Positions 18,375 to 28,152 of a stretch of DNA of 64,000 nucleotides are shown here, piece by piece (position 1 is the stretch's first letter; each line of letters starts with the position of its first letter). The stretch covers positions 39,517 through 103,516 of the forward strand of contig CAMYOL010000034.1 in NCBI GenBank assembly GCA_947260005.1, given 5' to 3'. The notes under the pieces were generated by a model, which was not told where the DNA came from, did no database searches, and saw nothing but the letters and a program-made list of their open reading frames with translations. A program made the translations under genes and the position numbers. This stretch comes from an uncultured Ectothiorhodospiraceae bacterium (GTDB lineage: Bacteria; Pseudomonadota; Gammaproteobacteria; UBA6429; Thiohalophilaceae).

Positions 18375-20534
18375 ATGATTAAGTTGATTGTAAAATTTTT
18401 ATTGCAACTTTTTTATCGGGTTAAAATAGAAGGTTTAGAGCATTTTGAAACGGCGGGAAATCGTGTCTTGATTGTCGCCAATCACACTTCATTTTTAGAC
18501 GGTCTTTTGTTAGCTGCTTTTCTTCCGCAACGTCTTAGCTTTGCAATCAATACACAAATATCACAACGTTGGTATTCTCGACTGATCAAGCCGCTAGTGA
18601 ATTTGTTTATTATGGATCCAACCAACCCTTTATCACTGAAATCATTAATTCGGTATATGCAAACCGATCAACGCGTGGTGATCTTTCCTGAAGGGCGTAT
18701 TACGGTAACGGGTGCATTAATGAAAATTTACAACGGTCCGGGTTTAGTCGCTGATCGATCTGGTGCGATGGTATTACCGGTTCGCATTGATGGTGCACAA
18801 TACACACCATTCTCACGGTTACGTGGCCGGGTACGTTTACGCTGGTTTCCAAAAATCACAATGAAAATCCTGGCGCCTCAAGTAATTCGTGCTCCAGAAG
18901 ACGTACGCGGGCGTGCACGACGTAAATTTGCCGGTAAAGTATTAACCGACATTATGACGGACATGATGTATATGACCGGAAATTATGAACGTACCATCAT
19001 GCAAGCTGTGCTGGATGCAATGGGTACGCATGGTCGTAAACATAAGGTGGTTGAGGATATTGAACGACGGCCACTATCCTATCGTCAGTTATTAACTCGT
19101 GCATTCATTGTTGGTAATAAGACTAAAAACGATCATCAGCATGGTGAGTACGTTGGTATATTGTTACCGAGTTCAGTTGGTACGGTTTCGGTTTTCCTGG
19201 GTTTACAAATTTATGGACGTGTACCTGCCATGTTAAATTTTTCCGCTGGTGCCAAAGGTATGATTGCGGCCTGTGAGACTGCCCAGATCAAAACAGTGTA
19301 TAGCTCGCGCCGTTTCGTCAAAATGGGTCGTCTCGAAGAAAGTGTTGAGGCCTTAGAAAAAATAGTAAACATTATTTATCTGGATGATTTAGTTCCTACA
19401 ATAACCTTATGGGATAAATTACATGGCGCGATGAACGCACGTTTTGCTAAGACGGCTTATCTCAATAAAGCGAAGTTTGCGAAACCAGATGATCCTGCCG
19501 TGGTGTTATTTACTTCAGGTTCTGAGGGGGTTCCAAAGGGTGTGGTGTTATCACATCGAAATATATTAGCCAATGGTGTGCAAATGTCGACGCGCATTGA
19601 TTTTAATGCGCAGGATATAATTTTTAATGCCTTACCGATGTTTCATTCCTTTGGTTTATCGGCCGGTACCTTATTGCCATTATTATCGGGTATGCGAGCC
19701 TTTTTTTACCCCACACCATTACATTACCGCATTGTCCCTGAAATGGTTTATGAAGTGAATGCAACTATTATGTTTGGAACCAATACTTTTTTAAAAGGTT
19801 ACGCTCGATTTGCCCATCCATATGATTTTTATAGTTTACGTTATGTATTTGCTGGTGCTGAGAAGCTACACGAGGATACCCGCCGTACCTGGAGTGAACG
19901 TTATGGCGTACGAATTTTCGAGGGCTATGGGGCGACAGAAACGGCACCGGGTTTGACTACCAATACCGCAATGGATAACAAAAATGGCACGGTTGGACGA
20001 TTGTTACCAGGTATTGAATATAAATTGTTGCCTGTGCCGGGCGTTGAAGAGGGTGGCCGTTTAGTAGTGAAAGGCGACAATGTGATGAAAGGTTATTTAT
20101 TGCATGACACCCCGGGCGTCATCAAGTCCCCCCATACAGAGCAAGGTACTGGTTGGTACGATACTGGCGATATTGTTACGGTGGATGCTGATGGGTTTAT
20201 CACTATTAATGGCCGCGCCAAACGCTTTGCTAAGATAGGTGGTGAAATGATCTCACTGACTGCCGTTGAGGAACTGGCCAGTCAGGCCTGGCCAGATAAA
20301 ATTCATGCGGTGGTGAGTATTGCTGATGATATTAAGGGTGAGCAACTTGTATTAATGACCGATCAGAAAGACCCGGATCGGAAAACATTATTGAGTTATG
20401 CTCGTGAGCAGGGGATTGGTGAATTAAATATACCTAAAAAAATACTCTATCAGAAGACAGTACCTTTGTTAGGCACGGGTAAGACCGATTATCCAGGGGT
20501 CTCACAGATCATAGCAAAAGAGTTTTCTATATAA
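18375..20534 (+). CDS. aas: Bifunctional acyl-ACP synthetase / 2-acylglycerophosphoethanolamine acyltransferase
   Basis: A 719-residue protein, exactly the length of E. coli Aas. The N-terminal half is a PlsC-type acyltransferase with NHTSFLDG (His37, Asp42) and FPEGRIT (about 94-100). The C-terminal half is an AMP-forming acyl ligase with FTSGSEGVPKG (about 378-388), GYGATETAPG and WYDTGDIV. Aas re-acylates lysophosphatidylethanolamine formed by lipoprotein N-acylation, using free fatty acids activated onto ACP. In many bacteria the lysophospholipid flippase LplT is adjacent; here the next gene is an MFS protein of the UMF1 type, which might play a similar role (inference). There is a tetR directly upstream. 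Confidence 0.95.
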   Translation: MIKLIVKFLLQLFYRVKIEGLEHFETAGNRVLIVANHTSFLDGLLLAAFLPQRLSFAINTQISQRWYSRLIKPLVNLFIMDPTNPLSLKSLIRYMQTDQRVVIFPEGRITVTGALMKIYNGPGLVADRSGAMVLPVRIDGAQYTPFSRLRGRVRLRWFPKITMKILAPQVIRAPEDVRGRARRKFAGKVLTDIMTDMMYMTGNYERTIMQAVLDAMGTHGRKHKVVEDIERRPLSYRQLLTRAFIVGNKTKNDHQHGEYVGILLPSSVGTVSVFLGLQIYGRVPAMLNFSAGAKGMIAACETAQIKTVYSSRRFVKMGRLEESVEALEKIVNIIYLDDLVPTITLWDKLHGAMNARFAKTAYLNKAKFAKPDDPAVVLFTSGSEGVPKGVVLSHRNILANGVQMSTRIDFNAQDIIFNALPMFHSFGLSAGTLLPLLSGMRAFFYPTPLHYRIVPEMVYEVNATIMFGTNTFLKGYARFAHPYDFYSLRYVFAGAEKLHEDTRRTWSERYGVRIFEGYGATETAPGLTTNTAMDNKNGTVGRLLPGIEYKLLPVPGVEEGGRLVVKGDNVMKGYLLHDTPGVIKSPHTEQGTGWYDTGDIVTVDADGFITINGRAKRFAKIGGEMISLTAVEELASQAWPDKIHAVVSIADDIKGEQLVLMTDQKDPDRKTLLSYAREQGIGELNIPKKILYQKTVPLLGTGKTDYPGVSQIIAKEFSI

Positions 20535-20558
20535 ACACTAAACTAAAATGGAATGCGA

Positions 20559-21839
20559 ATGAACTCGATTTTTAATAAACGTACGATGTCCTGGGCTTTT
20601 TATGATTGGGCGAATTCCGCATTCTCGACCATCGTGATTACGGCCTTCTTTCCTATTTTATTTGGAAGTTACTGGTTTAATGGCACAGGTAGTGAAAATA
20701 CCACGACCCCTTTGGGTATTGCCAATGCAGTAGCCAGTCTGATCGTGGTGATATTAGCACCGATTTTAGGTGCAATTGCCGATAGAGGGGGGCTGAAAAA
20801 GCGCTTCCTTGTGATGTTTTTAATCATTGGTGTCTTTTTTGTCTCTTTACTCTCATTTATCAATCAAGGTCAATGGCAGCTGGCTTTAGTTGTCTATGTG
20901 TTGAGTTTTGTTGGCTTTGCCAGTGCAAATGTCTTTTATGATTCTATGCTGGTGGATGTGTCATCGGATGAAAAGCTGGATATCACTTCTGCATTGGGTT
21001 TTTCCCTTGGTTACCTTGGTGGTGGTATCGCATTGTTAGGTTGTGTTGTGTTTGCATCGCCTGAGAAATTTGGGATTGAGCGTGTTACCAGTGTCGATGA
21101 AATTGTCATGGTATTTGTCTTCGTCGGTCTGTGGTGGGCCTGTTTTTCTATACCTTTAATGCTGGGTGTAAAAGAATCCAGGCCAGAACAAAAAATACCG
21201 CTCGGTCAAGCCATTAGCCAGGGTATGAAACAGCTGACTCATACATTTAATGAAATACGTAAACTACGTGTTGTATTCATGTTTTTACTGGCGTATTGGT
21301 TATATATCGATGGGGTCGATACCATCATCGCGATGGCAGCGGACTATGGTTTTCGAATAGGTTTTGATCAAGGTGATTTATTTATGGCTTTTTTGGTGAC
21401 TCAATTTGTTGGGTTTCCTGCGGCCATCTTATACGGAAAATTAGGAGAGAAATTAGGCGCGAAGTCAGGTTTAATTATTGCCATAGCCGTTTATGTTGGT
21501 GTGACTATTTATGCTTACTTTATGGATGAAGTGAAAGACTTTTATGTGCTTGCGATCATTGTTGGACTTGTGATGGGCGGGATTCAGTCATTAAGTCGAT
21601 CGTTTTACGCCAGGATCATACCCAAGAATAAAGCCGCTGAATTTTTTGGTTTTTATAACATGTTGGGTAAATTAGCTGCTGTGTTGGGCCCTTTACTGAT
21701 GGCCGTGATCAGCCAGGCCACTGGCAGCCCGCGATTATCAATACTGTCTATTATCGTCTTGTTTATTGCAGGTGGAACCTTACTGTATTTTGTCGATGAA
21801 AAAGAAGGCATCAAAATGGCAAAAGAATTAGAGAAATAA
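20559..21839 (+). CDS. MFS transporter, UMF1/Atg22-like family
   Basis: About 426 residues with 12 predicted membrane segments. The opening KRTMSWAFYDWANSAFSTIV is the signature of the UMF1 (Atg22-like) branch of the major facilitator superfamily, and ADRGGLKKR is the cytoplasmic loop 2-3 motif. The start is ambiguous: ATG at 20559 has TGGA six bases upstream, while one at 20553 adds two residues. Substrates of bacterial UMF1 proteins are mostly unknown. It follows aas by 24 bases and precedes the amidohydrolase by 13, so it sits inside a probable operon. Confidence 0.85.
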   Translation: MNSIFNKRTMSWAFYDWANSAFSTIVITAFFPILFGSYWFNGTGSENTTTPLGIANAVASLIVVILAPILGAIADRGGLKKRFLVMFLIIGVFFVSLLSFINQGQWQLALVVYVLSFVGFASANVFYDSMLVDVSSDEKLDITSALGFSLGYLGGGIALLGCVVFASPEKFGIERVTSVDEIVMVFVFVGLWWACFSIPLMLGVKESRPEQKIPLGQAISQGMKQLTHTFNEIRKLRVVFMFLLAYWLYIDGVDTIIAMAADYGFRIGFDQGDLFMAFLVTQFVGFPAAILYGKLGEKLGAKSGLIIAIAVYVGVTIYAYFMDEVKDFYVLAIIVGLVMGGIQSLSRSFYARIIPKNKAAEFFGFYNMLGKLAAVLGPLLMAVISQATGSPRLSILSIIVLFIAGGTLLYFVDEKEGIKMAKELEK

Positions 21840-21852
21840 AAATGAGGGAATT

Positions 21853-23097
21853 ATGAAACGACGTACATTTATAAAATTAGTAAGCCTGGGGGCGGTTGCA
21901 GGAACGGGTTTTTATTTTTATCCAGATGAAGGAATTTTAAATCCGTGTATGGATACGGCTCTACCAAAAAGGTTACTTGAGCATGATGTGGTTAAGCAGG
22001 CCTGGGAAGGTATTGATGCGGCTCTTTATCGTGATGTACATACACATTTAATAGGCACAGGAGACAGCAATAGTGGTATCTATTTACACCCTTCAATGCA
22101 AGACGTGCTGAGCCCACTTCAGTATGTTCGCTATAAATTTTATATGAATGCGGGTTGCGCGGACAATGCTGAAGGGATAGATCAGGCTTATGTTAATACC
22201 CTGAAGCGACTGATGAACGATTTTCCGAATGGTGCCAAAAGTATGTTATTGGCCTTTGAATTTCACCATAACGCAGATGGCCTGCGTGTAAAAGAGAAAA
22301 GTCCTTTTTATACACCGAATACGTATGCTCAGACTGTAGCCGAAACTAATTCAGGTCTTTTTGACTGGGTAGCTTCTATACACCCTTATCGGCAAGATGC
22401 TGTCAGCGCATTGGAGTCGGCGATACAACATGGTGCTAAAGCCGTTAAATGGTTACCGCCCGTAATGGGGATGGACCCCCTATCTGAAAAATGTGATCCG
22501 TTTTATGTGGCGATGGCGAAATACAAAATGCCATTAATTACCCACGCAGGTGACGAACATGCCTTTGATAATGTAGATGCGCAACATAAGGGGAATCCGC
22601 TACGGCTTCGTCGCGCTTTGGATCATGGGGTTCGTGTTATTGTGGCTCATTGTGCGAGCGAAGGAACGGGCGTCGATCTGGATAAAGGGGAAAATGGTCC
22701 TCAGGTTTCTAACTTCGAATTGTTTGCACGCATGATGGATGAAAAAAAGTATGAAAAACTGTTATTTGGTGAAATTTCAGCAATCACCCAACTCAATCGA
22801 GTAGGTCCAGCATTACAAGCGGTCTTAACACGTGAAGACTGGCAACCTCGTTTGCTGAATGGATCTGATTATCCATTGCCGGGTGTGATGCCCTTATTTT
22901 CTACGCAAGAGATGCATTTGTTAGGCTATTTGCAACGCGATGCTGTTGAACCTTTAGAAGAAATACGGCGGTATAACCCGATGTTATATGACTTTATTTT
23001 AAAGCGTCATCTGCATTGGCAAGGTAAAAAGTTTTCCAGTTCAATATTCGAATCTAAAAACTTTTTTGATGAAAATAAAAAAATCATGATCGGTTAA
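21853..23097 (+). CDS. Tat-exported metal-dependent amidohydrolase
   Basis: A 414-residue protein with an N-terminal KRRTFIKL, a twin-arginine-like motif, followed by a hydrophobic stretch (about 9-23). A TIM-barrel amidohydrolase follows: DVHTHL (metal-binding HxH), AVKWLPPV, ITHAGDEH, VIVAHCASEG and NGSDYPLPG supply the usual metal ligands along the barrel. This looks like the amidohydrolase 2 group, whose members include decarboxylases and hydrolases of uncertain substrate. Tat export would mean the metal is loaded before secretion to the periplasm. It lies 13 bases after the MFS gene, with GAGGGAATT upstream of its ATG. Confidence 0.78.
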   Translation: MKRRTFIKLVSLGAVAGTGFYFYPDEGILNPCMDTALPKRLLEHDVVKQAWEGIDAALYRDVHTHLIGTGDSNSGIYLHPSMQDVLSPLQYVRYKFYMNAGCADNAEGIDQAYVNTLKRLMNDFPNGAKSMLLAFEFHHNADGLRVKEKSPFYTPNTYAQTVAETNSGLFDWVASIHPYRQDAVSALESAIQHGAKAVKWLPPVMGMDPLSEKCDPFYVAMAKYKMPLITHAGDEHAFDNVDAQHKGNPLRLRRALDHGVRVIVAHCASEGTGVDLDKGENGPQVSNFELFARMMDEKKYEKLLFGEISAITQLNRVGPALQAVLTREDWQPRLLNGSDYPLPGVMPLFSTQEMHLLGYLQRDAVEPLEEIRRYNPMLYDFILKRHLHWQGKKFSSSIFESKNFFDENKKIMIG

Positions 23098-23114
23098 GAA
23101 TAGAGGGGGAGGGT

Positions 23115-25928
23115 ATGTCAGTTATTGGGATCGTATTGGCGTTTGTCGTAGGTATATTCGGTGCATTTTCTGGGAATGGATTTGTTGGGTTTGTTTTAGG
23201 GGCCATTGTAGGTTATTGCTTAGGCGCGGTTTTTACCCTTGCTGGAAGAATTAATGAGTTGGGACGGCAGTTATTAAAATTAGATCGTTTATTTTATGAC
23301 TTTAAAGAAGAATTTAAAAACGTTGATAGTAAACAAGTTCCACAAGTACCGGCTGAAAATAAATCGGTTTTTTCGAATGAAGTGAACAAACAGGAGCCAG
23401 TCATTACTGAGCCAGTTACTCCTGTCATAACCCCTGAAGCGCAAATACCTGAACAGACATTGCCAACGACCCAGCCTGAAATTAAAAAACCGGCAGCGAC
23501 TCAAAAACAAACGACTGCACGGCCGACACAGGCTCGACCACATCAGGCACCTCCAAGGTTTGAAGAAAATATCATTGATAAAGCGATGGCTTATATCCAT
23601 AAATTTTTCACTGATGGCAACGTGGTCGTTAAAGTCGGGATGTTATTTTTAATCATTGGCGTTGGTTTTTTATTAAAATATGCTTATGACGAGGCATTGT
23701 TCACTGTCTCTATGCCGATGAGATTTACTGGCTCCGGGTTATTGGGATTAGTGTTGGTCATATTTGGATGGCGCTTCCGCGACTCAAAACGATTATATGC
23801 ACTGGTCTTGCAAGGTGGTGGTATTGGGGTAATGTATCTTACCGTATTTGGTGCGACGAAATTCTTTAGCATGATACCGATTACCATGGCATTCGTCATT
23901 ATGGTTGGTTTAGTCGTGTTCTCTGCCATCCTGGCGATATTACAGAATGCTAAATCACTTGCTTTTTTTGGCGCTGTTGGCGGATTCTTAGCCCCGGTAT
24001 TACTTTCAACAGGAGAAGGCAATCACGTTATATTATTTAGCTTCTATACGTTGTTGAACATCGGCATCCTCACGATTGCCTGGTATAAAAGTTGGCGAGA
24101 ATTAAACCTGCTTGGTTTTATTTTTACCTTTGGTATTGCCGGTATTTGGGGTGTCAGTCGTTATACCGCGGCCGATTTTTATACGACTGAACCCTTCCTG
24201 ATTATTTATTTCTTAATGTATGTAGCGATTGCGATCTTATATGCATTCCGGCAGCCACCTAATCTTAAAGGTTATATTGATAGTACTCTGGTATTCGGTG
24301 TTCCCGTCATTAGTTTTGGTTACCAGGCCACAATTGTTTACGATACATTTCAGACAGGTTTGTCCGTTGCTTTTAGTGCATTAGCCATCGGTGGTTTTTA
24401 TATTGGTTTGGCCTCGAGTTTATGGCGACGTGGTCCGGCCGGGATGCGTTTGCTTACGGAATCGTTTTTAGCGCTGGGTGTGGTCTTTCTCTCATTAGCG
24501 ATACCCCTTGCCCTGGACGGGCGTTGGTCATCGGCGGCATGGGCGCTTGAAGGTGCGGCATTAGTCTGGGTGGGTATTAGACAGCATCGTATTTTACCGC
24601 GTTTGTTTGGGGTGTTATTACAGTTTGGCGCCGGTTATTTTTTTCTTGCCGATCTACAGCAACCAGCTGGCTCCATTCCGGTGTTAAATAGTTTGTATCT
24701 GGGGGGGGTGATCATCAGTCTGTCAGCCTTATTTATCAGTTACTATCTATATAAAAATCTGGATAAAATTAAATCCTATGAAATCCCTTTGCATATCATC
24801 CTGTTTGTCTGGGGGGGGATATGGTGGTTCATGATCGGTCTGAACGAAGTCGAATCCAATGTCCGTTCTGTCTATTTAGTGAATAGTAGTTTTGCCTTTA
24901 TCTCATTCAGTCTTTATTTGTGCTATGTAACACAATTCTGGAAAAAATGGCACATGATGCGTTTCCCGGTGTTAGGTAATTTGTATGTCATGTTTATATT
25001 TTTATGGGTTGGTGTTGTCTTCGGTCTCGGTCACCCATTTGAAGACTATGGGAGTATCGTCTGGTTAGTCACACTTGCCTTACAATATTGGTATTTATTT
25101 CGTTATAGCGATGAAGTCAGTGAGCCGATCGTACAGTGGCAGCACATCATGACTTTTTGGTTGGTGATTCTATTGTTTAGTTGGGAGGGCGCATACGCGA
25201 TTAATAAGTTGGTTAGTGGAGGGCATGCCTGGCGCGACGTGATGTTTGCCATGGTTCCGGCCACCATTATATTTGGATTGTTAACGGTCGGCCAAAGGAT
25301 CACCTGGCCATTCAAACAACATTATTCATGGTATATCAGTTATGCCGCCACCCCGGTGATGGTTGTGTTGACCTTTGTCGCTGCAGGATTTTCTGTATTA
25401 CATCAAGGTAACGCATGGCCAGTTAATTATATTCCGCTTGCTAACCCGATTGATCTGGCGGTTGGCTTCCTGCTTTATTTATTAATTCTATGGAGAATTC
25501 AAATAGTTAAATCAGGTAGTCGTATTGCTGAAGTAATAAATACAAAATTATTTAACTATACGATGGCTGCACTAGGGTTTGCATGGTTAAACGGAATGTT
25601 GGCCCGCTCGATTCATCATTGGTTTGAGGTACGATACAGTTTGGGCAGTTTGTTATCATCAGATATTTTCCAGGGTGCGATTTCAGTCTTATGGACCTTG
25701 CTAGCCTTAACCATCATGACCTTTGCCTCGCGTCGTTTGAGTCGTCATCTATGGTTCATCGGCCTTGGACTATTTATCATCGTGGCATTAAAGCTATTCT
25801 TGATCGATATTGCGAATGCAGGCGCATTGGTTATGGCTATATCAATCACCATTGTAGGAATGCTCGCAGTAATATTTGGTTACTATCTTTCACCACTACC
25901 ACCACAAAATAAAGAGGGAGAGGCATGA
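23115..25928 (+). CDS. Large DUF2339 polytopic membrane protein
   Basis: A 937-residue protein. Two N-terminal hydrophobic segments are followed by a Pro/Thr/Gln-rich linker (about 70-150, with QKQTTARPTQARPHQAPP). A long array of roughly 25 predicted membrane helices then runs to the end. The composition and the segment VVVKVGMLFLIIGVGFLLKY identify DUF2339, a family of unknown function in envelope-rich bacteria. The last four bases overlap the start of the DUF3999 gene, and these two families commonly occur together, pointing to a shared complex. A good GGGAGGG site precedes the ATG. Confidence 0.85.
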   Translation: MSVIGIVLAFVVGIFGAFSGNGFVGFVLGAIVGYCLGAVFTLAGRINELGRQLLKLDRLFYDFKEEFKNVDSKQVPQVPAENKSVFSNEVNKQEPVITEPVTPVITPEAQIPEQTLPTTQPEIKKPAATQKQTTARPTQARPHQAPPRFEENIIDKAMAYIHKFFTDGNVVVKVGMLFLIIGVGFLLKYAYDEALFTVSMPMRFTGSGLLGLVLVIFGWRFRDSKRLYALVLQGGGIGVMYLTVFGATKFFSMIPITMAFVIMVGLVVFSAILAILQNAKSLAFFGAVGGFLAPVLLSTGEGNHVILFSFYTLLNIGILTIAWYKSWRELNLLGFIFTFGIAGIWGVSRYTAADFYTTEPFLIIYFLMYVAIAILYAFRQPPNLKGYIDSTLVFGVPVISFGYQATIVYDTFQTGLSVAFSALAIGGFYIGLASSLWRRGPAGMRLLTESFLALGVVFLSLAIPLALDGRWSSAAWALEGAALVWVGIRQHRILPRLFGVLLQFGAGYFFLADLQQPAGSIPVLNSLYLGGVIISLSALFISYYLYKNLDKIKSYEIPLHIILFVWGGIWWFMIGLNEVESNVRSVYLVNSSFAFISFSLYLCYVTQFWKKWHMMRFPVLGNLYVMFIFLWVGVVFGLGHPFEDYGSIVWLVTLALQYWYLFRYSDEVSEPIVQWQHIMTFWLVILLFSWEGAYAINKLVSGGHAWRDVMFAMVPATIIFGLLTVGQRITWPFKQHYSWYISYAATPVMVVLTFVAAGFSVLHQGNAWPVNYIPLANPIDLAVGFLLYLLILWRIQIVKSGSRIAEVINTKLFNYTMAALGFAWLNGMLARSIHHWFEVRYSLGSLLSSDIFQGAISVLWTLLALTIMTFASRRLSRHLWFIGLGLFIIVALKLFLIDIANAGALVMAISITIVGMLAVIFGYYLSPLPPQNKEGEA

Positions 25929-27310
25929 AGTATGTTTTAATAATAGTGGCATTACTGCTAACGAACACTTCGTTTGCCGATAAAGATACGATCGCCGCAA
26001 AGGATGATTTTGCGTATGGTTACAGCCTGGAAGTGGATGGTGATGGGGCGATTTACTCGTTGTATCTTAACGAAAAAATATATCAGGGGATGGTGCATGA
26101 AGATAGAGGTGATTTGCGTATATTTAATAGTCTTGGAGAAGTAGTGCCTCATGTGATACGACGAGCAGAACGTTTGACGAAAAAAGCGACCCCAACTGCA
26201 AAACTAGCTTATTTTCCGCTATATAAGAAGGATAAGTCAGAGTCAATTAATGCCGCCGCAAGTAATATTCGTATAACGACGAACGATCAAGGTACGATTC
26301 TTGATTTGAATTATGGTAAGGCAGAAATAAAAGATCGTTATCTCTCTGCTTATATCATCGATGCCAGCACTTTAACTGATGCACCGGATTCCTTATACCT
26401 CGATTGGGAAACAACTAATCAGAATTTTATTTTAAATGTATATCTTGAAGGAAGTGATGATTTAAATCAGTGGCGTACGCTTAAGTCTTCGACGACCTTA
26501 AGTAACATGCAATTTAACAATCATACTCTAATACAACGTGAAATTAGTTTACCGGAAAAAATCCCTAAATATCTCAGGCTAGGTTGGTATGGAGATGCCG
26601 AGTTTTCATTAAAAACACTGAATGCTCAATTCTCAGATAGTTATCAATCTCAGCCAAGACGTTGGTCAGTATTTTTACCTGCTGATATAGACAAGGTTAA
26701 TTCAGTTTATTATTTCGAAACAAAATCTGTAATACCAGGCGATCGCCTGAATATTAACTTGCCGACTAAAAATACGTTGGTCAAAGTATTAATCGAATCT
26801 GCCTCAAAGGCGGAAGGACCCTGGTTTAATCGTTTTCATGGATTACTGTATGATCTAAAAATTGATCAGAATCAACTCGTTAATCCCGATATACATCAAG
26901 CAGTAAATTCTCATCGTCACTGGCGCGTACAAATATTAAACAGTGGTGGTGATTTTGGTGGTAAGCCGCAATTACGAATTGGCTGGATACCGGAGCAATT
27001 ATTATTTGTTGCAACGGGTGAATCGCCCTTTACCCTGGCCTATGGTAGTGCTCGAGTTGGGAACATAATGGCGCCTTTAGGACAACTACTAAGCGAAAGC
27101 GCCATTAAGCAACAAGCTAGTTTAATTAAATCTGCTAAATTAGGCGCGGCAATAGATTTTGGTACCCCTTCTCGCCTACAACCGCCAAGACCTGAAATGG
27201 ACTGGAAAAGATATATCCTGTGGGCAGTACTTATAGTCGGTGTGTTTTTGTTAGCCTTTATGGCATTTCGATTATTTAAACAAATGGAACAATCGGATCA
27301 AACTAAGTAG
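25925..27310 (+). CDS. DUF3999 family periplasmic protein with C-terminal membrane anchor
   Basis: A 461-residue protein with a signal peptide (MKYVLIIVALLLTNTSFAD). A long beta-rich periplasmic part contains galactose-binding-like repeats (for example YLEGSDDLNQWRTLKSSTTL). One transmembrane helix (about 430-450) is followed by a short cytoplasmic tail. It overlaps the DUF2339 gene by four bases (ATGA), so the two are translationally coupled. The function is unknown; pairing suggests the two form an envelope assembly. Confidence 0.82.
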   Translation: MKYVLIIVALLLTNTSFADKDTIAAKDDFAYGYSLEVDGDGAIYSLYLNEKIYQGMVHEDRGDLRIFNSLGEVVPHVIRRAERLTKKATPTAKLAYFPLYKKDKSESINAAASNIRITTNDQGTILDLNYGKAEIKDRYLSAYIIDASTLTDAPDSLYLDWETTNQNFILNVYLEGSDDLNQWRTLKSSTTLSNMQFNNHTLIQREISLPEKIPKYLRLGWYGDAEFSLKTLNAQFSDSYQSQPRRWSVFLPADIDKVNSVYYFETKSVIPGDRLNINLPTKNTLVKVLIESASKAEGPWFNRFHGLLYDLKIDQNQLVNPDIHQAVNSHRHWRVQILNSGGDFGGKPQLRIGWIPEQLLFVATGESPFTLAYGSARVGNIMAPLGQLLSESAIKQQASLIKSAKLGAAIDFGTPSRLQPPRPEMDWKRYILWAVLIVGVFLLAFMAFRLFKQMEQSDQTK

Positions 27311-27355
27311 AATATAATGTAACGACTTGCGTTTATAAATTTACAATATGACTAG

Positions 27356-27577
27356 ATGACAGAGACGAAAGAGAAAAAAGAACCCAGTTTGTGGGATGTA
27401 ACCAAAAGTGTACTGGCAGCGTTTTTAGGTGTACAGAGCCGAAAGAATTACGAACGTGATTTTACTTACGGTAAACCCTGGCAATATATTATTATCGGTT
27501 TGGTCGGTGTTGGTATTTTTATAGCGCTGGTTATTACCGTGGTCTCAATTGTGCTTTCGAATGCTGGTATATCATAA
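27356..27577 (+). CDS. Small DUF2970 membrane protein
   Basis: A 73-residue protein: a charged N-terminal part (KEKKEPSLWDVTKSVLAAFL) with GVQSRKNYERDF, then a single hydrophobic helix (about 45-68). The arrangement and the S-x-x-AAFLGVQS motif fit the DUF2970 family, in which a single-helix protein of unknown function is encoded. It follows DUF3999 by 45 bases and converges with the PqiA-like gene. No terminator with a strong U tract was seen between them. Confidence 0.78.
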   Translation: MTETKEKKEPSLWDVTKSVLAAFLGVQSRKNYERDFTYGKPWQYIIIGLVGVGIFIALVITVVSIVLSNAGIS

Positions 27578-27629
27578 TAATGGGCATAATAAAGATCGCT
27601 ATAATGATTAACAGTATAGCAAACTCGAG

Positions 27630-28133
27630 TTAGGTCTCCACTGAAGTTAGTTTTACTACCCATCTGGTAATCATCATCAATAATAGAACAGCTGTACCAA
27701 ATACATAAAGCCCGTAATGGACTTCGATACTGGCGACGGCGCCGAGTTTAACCGTGACAATCAATACAGCGACCACCATGACATCTAACATTGCCCAACG
27801 ACCATATTCATGCATTAAATGCATGTAACGTTGTAATTTTTTTGGTTCCGTTGAATGATTTCCGACTAAAATAAATAATACATATATTTTAAGAATTGGC
27901 AGTACAATACTAAAAGCGGTAATAATGACTAGTAACAAGTATTGACCGTTTAGGTACAACTGATAAACACCAGATATTACCGAAAAAGAGTTATCGATAA
28001 TGTAAAACTTGGTCATAGTCATCATTGGCGTGATTAAACCGATCATCAGGCAAACCAGTACAGCTAATAATAACCAGCGAATAATATGGGCGCGCCCACT
28101 GGGTACGGCGATAAATTGTTCGTTATTAGTCAC
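27630..28133 (-). CDS. PqiA-like integral membrane protein
   Basis: About 167 residues from the GTG at 28133, preceded by GGCAGG at seven bases. A longer frame would overlap the upstream gene. Four hydrophobic helices and the segment YLLLVIITAFSIVLPILKIY followed by MHEYGRWAMLDVMVVAVLI match the paraquat-inducible protein A family, which is linked to MCE-type lipid transport. A full PqiA has two such modules with CXXC zinc sites; this is a single module without cysteine pairs. It is encoded 19 bases after the small membrane protein, so the two probably act together. Confidence 0.78.
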   Translation of the reverse strand: MTNNEQFIAVPSGRAHIIRWLLLAVLVCLMIGLITPMMTMTKFYIIDNSFSVISGVYQLYLNGQYLLLVIITAFSIVLPILKIYVLFILVGNHSTEPKKLQRYMHLMHEYGRWAMLDVMVVAVLIVTVKLGAVASIEVHYGLYVFGTAVLLLMMITRWVVKLTSVET

Positions 28134-28152
28134 AAAGCAACCTGCCTTTAAA

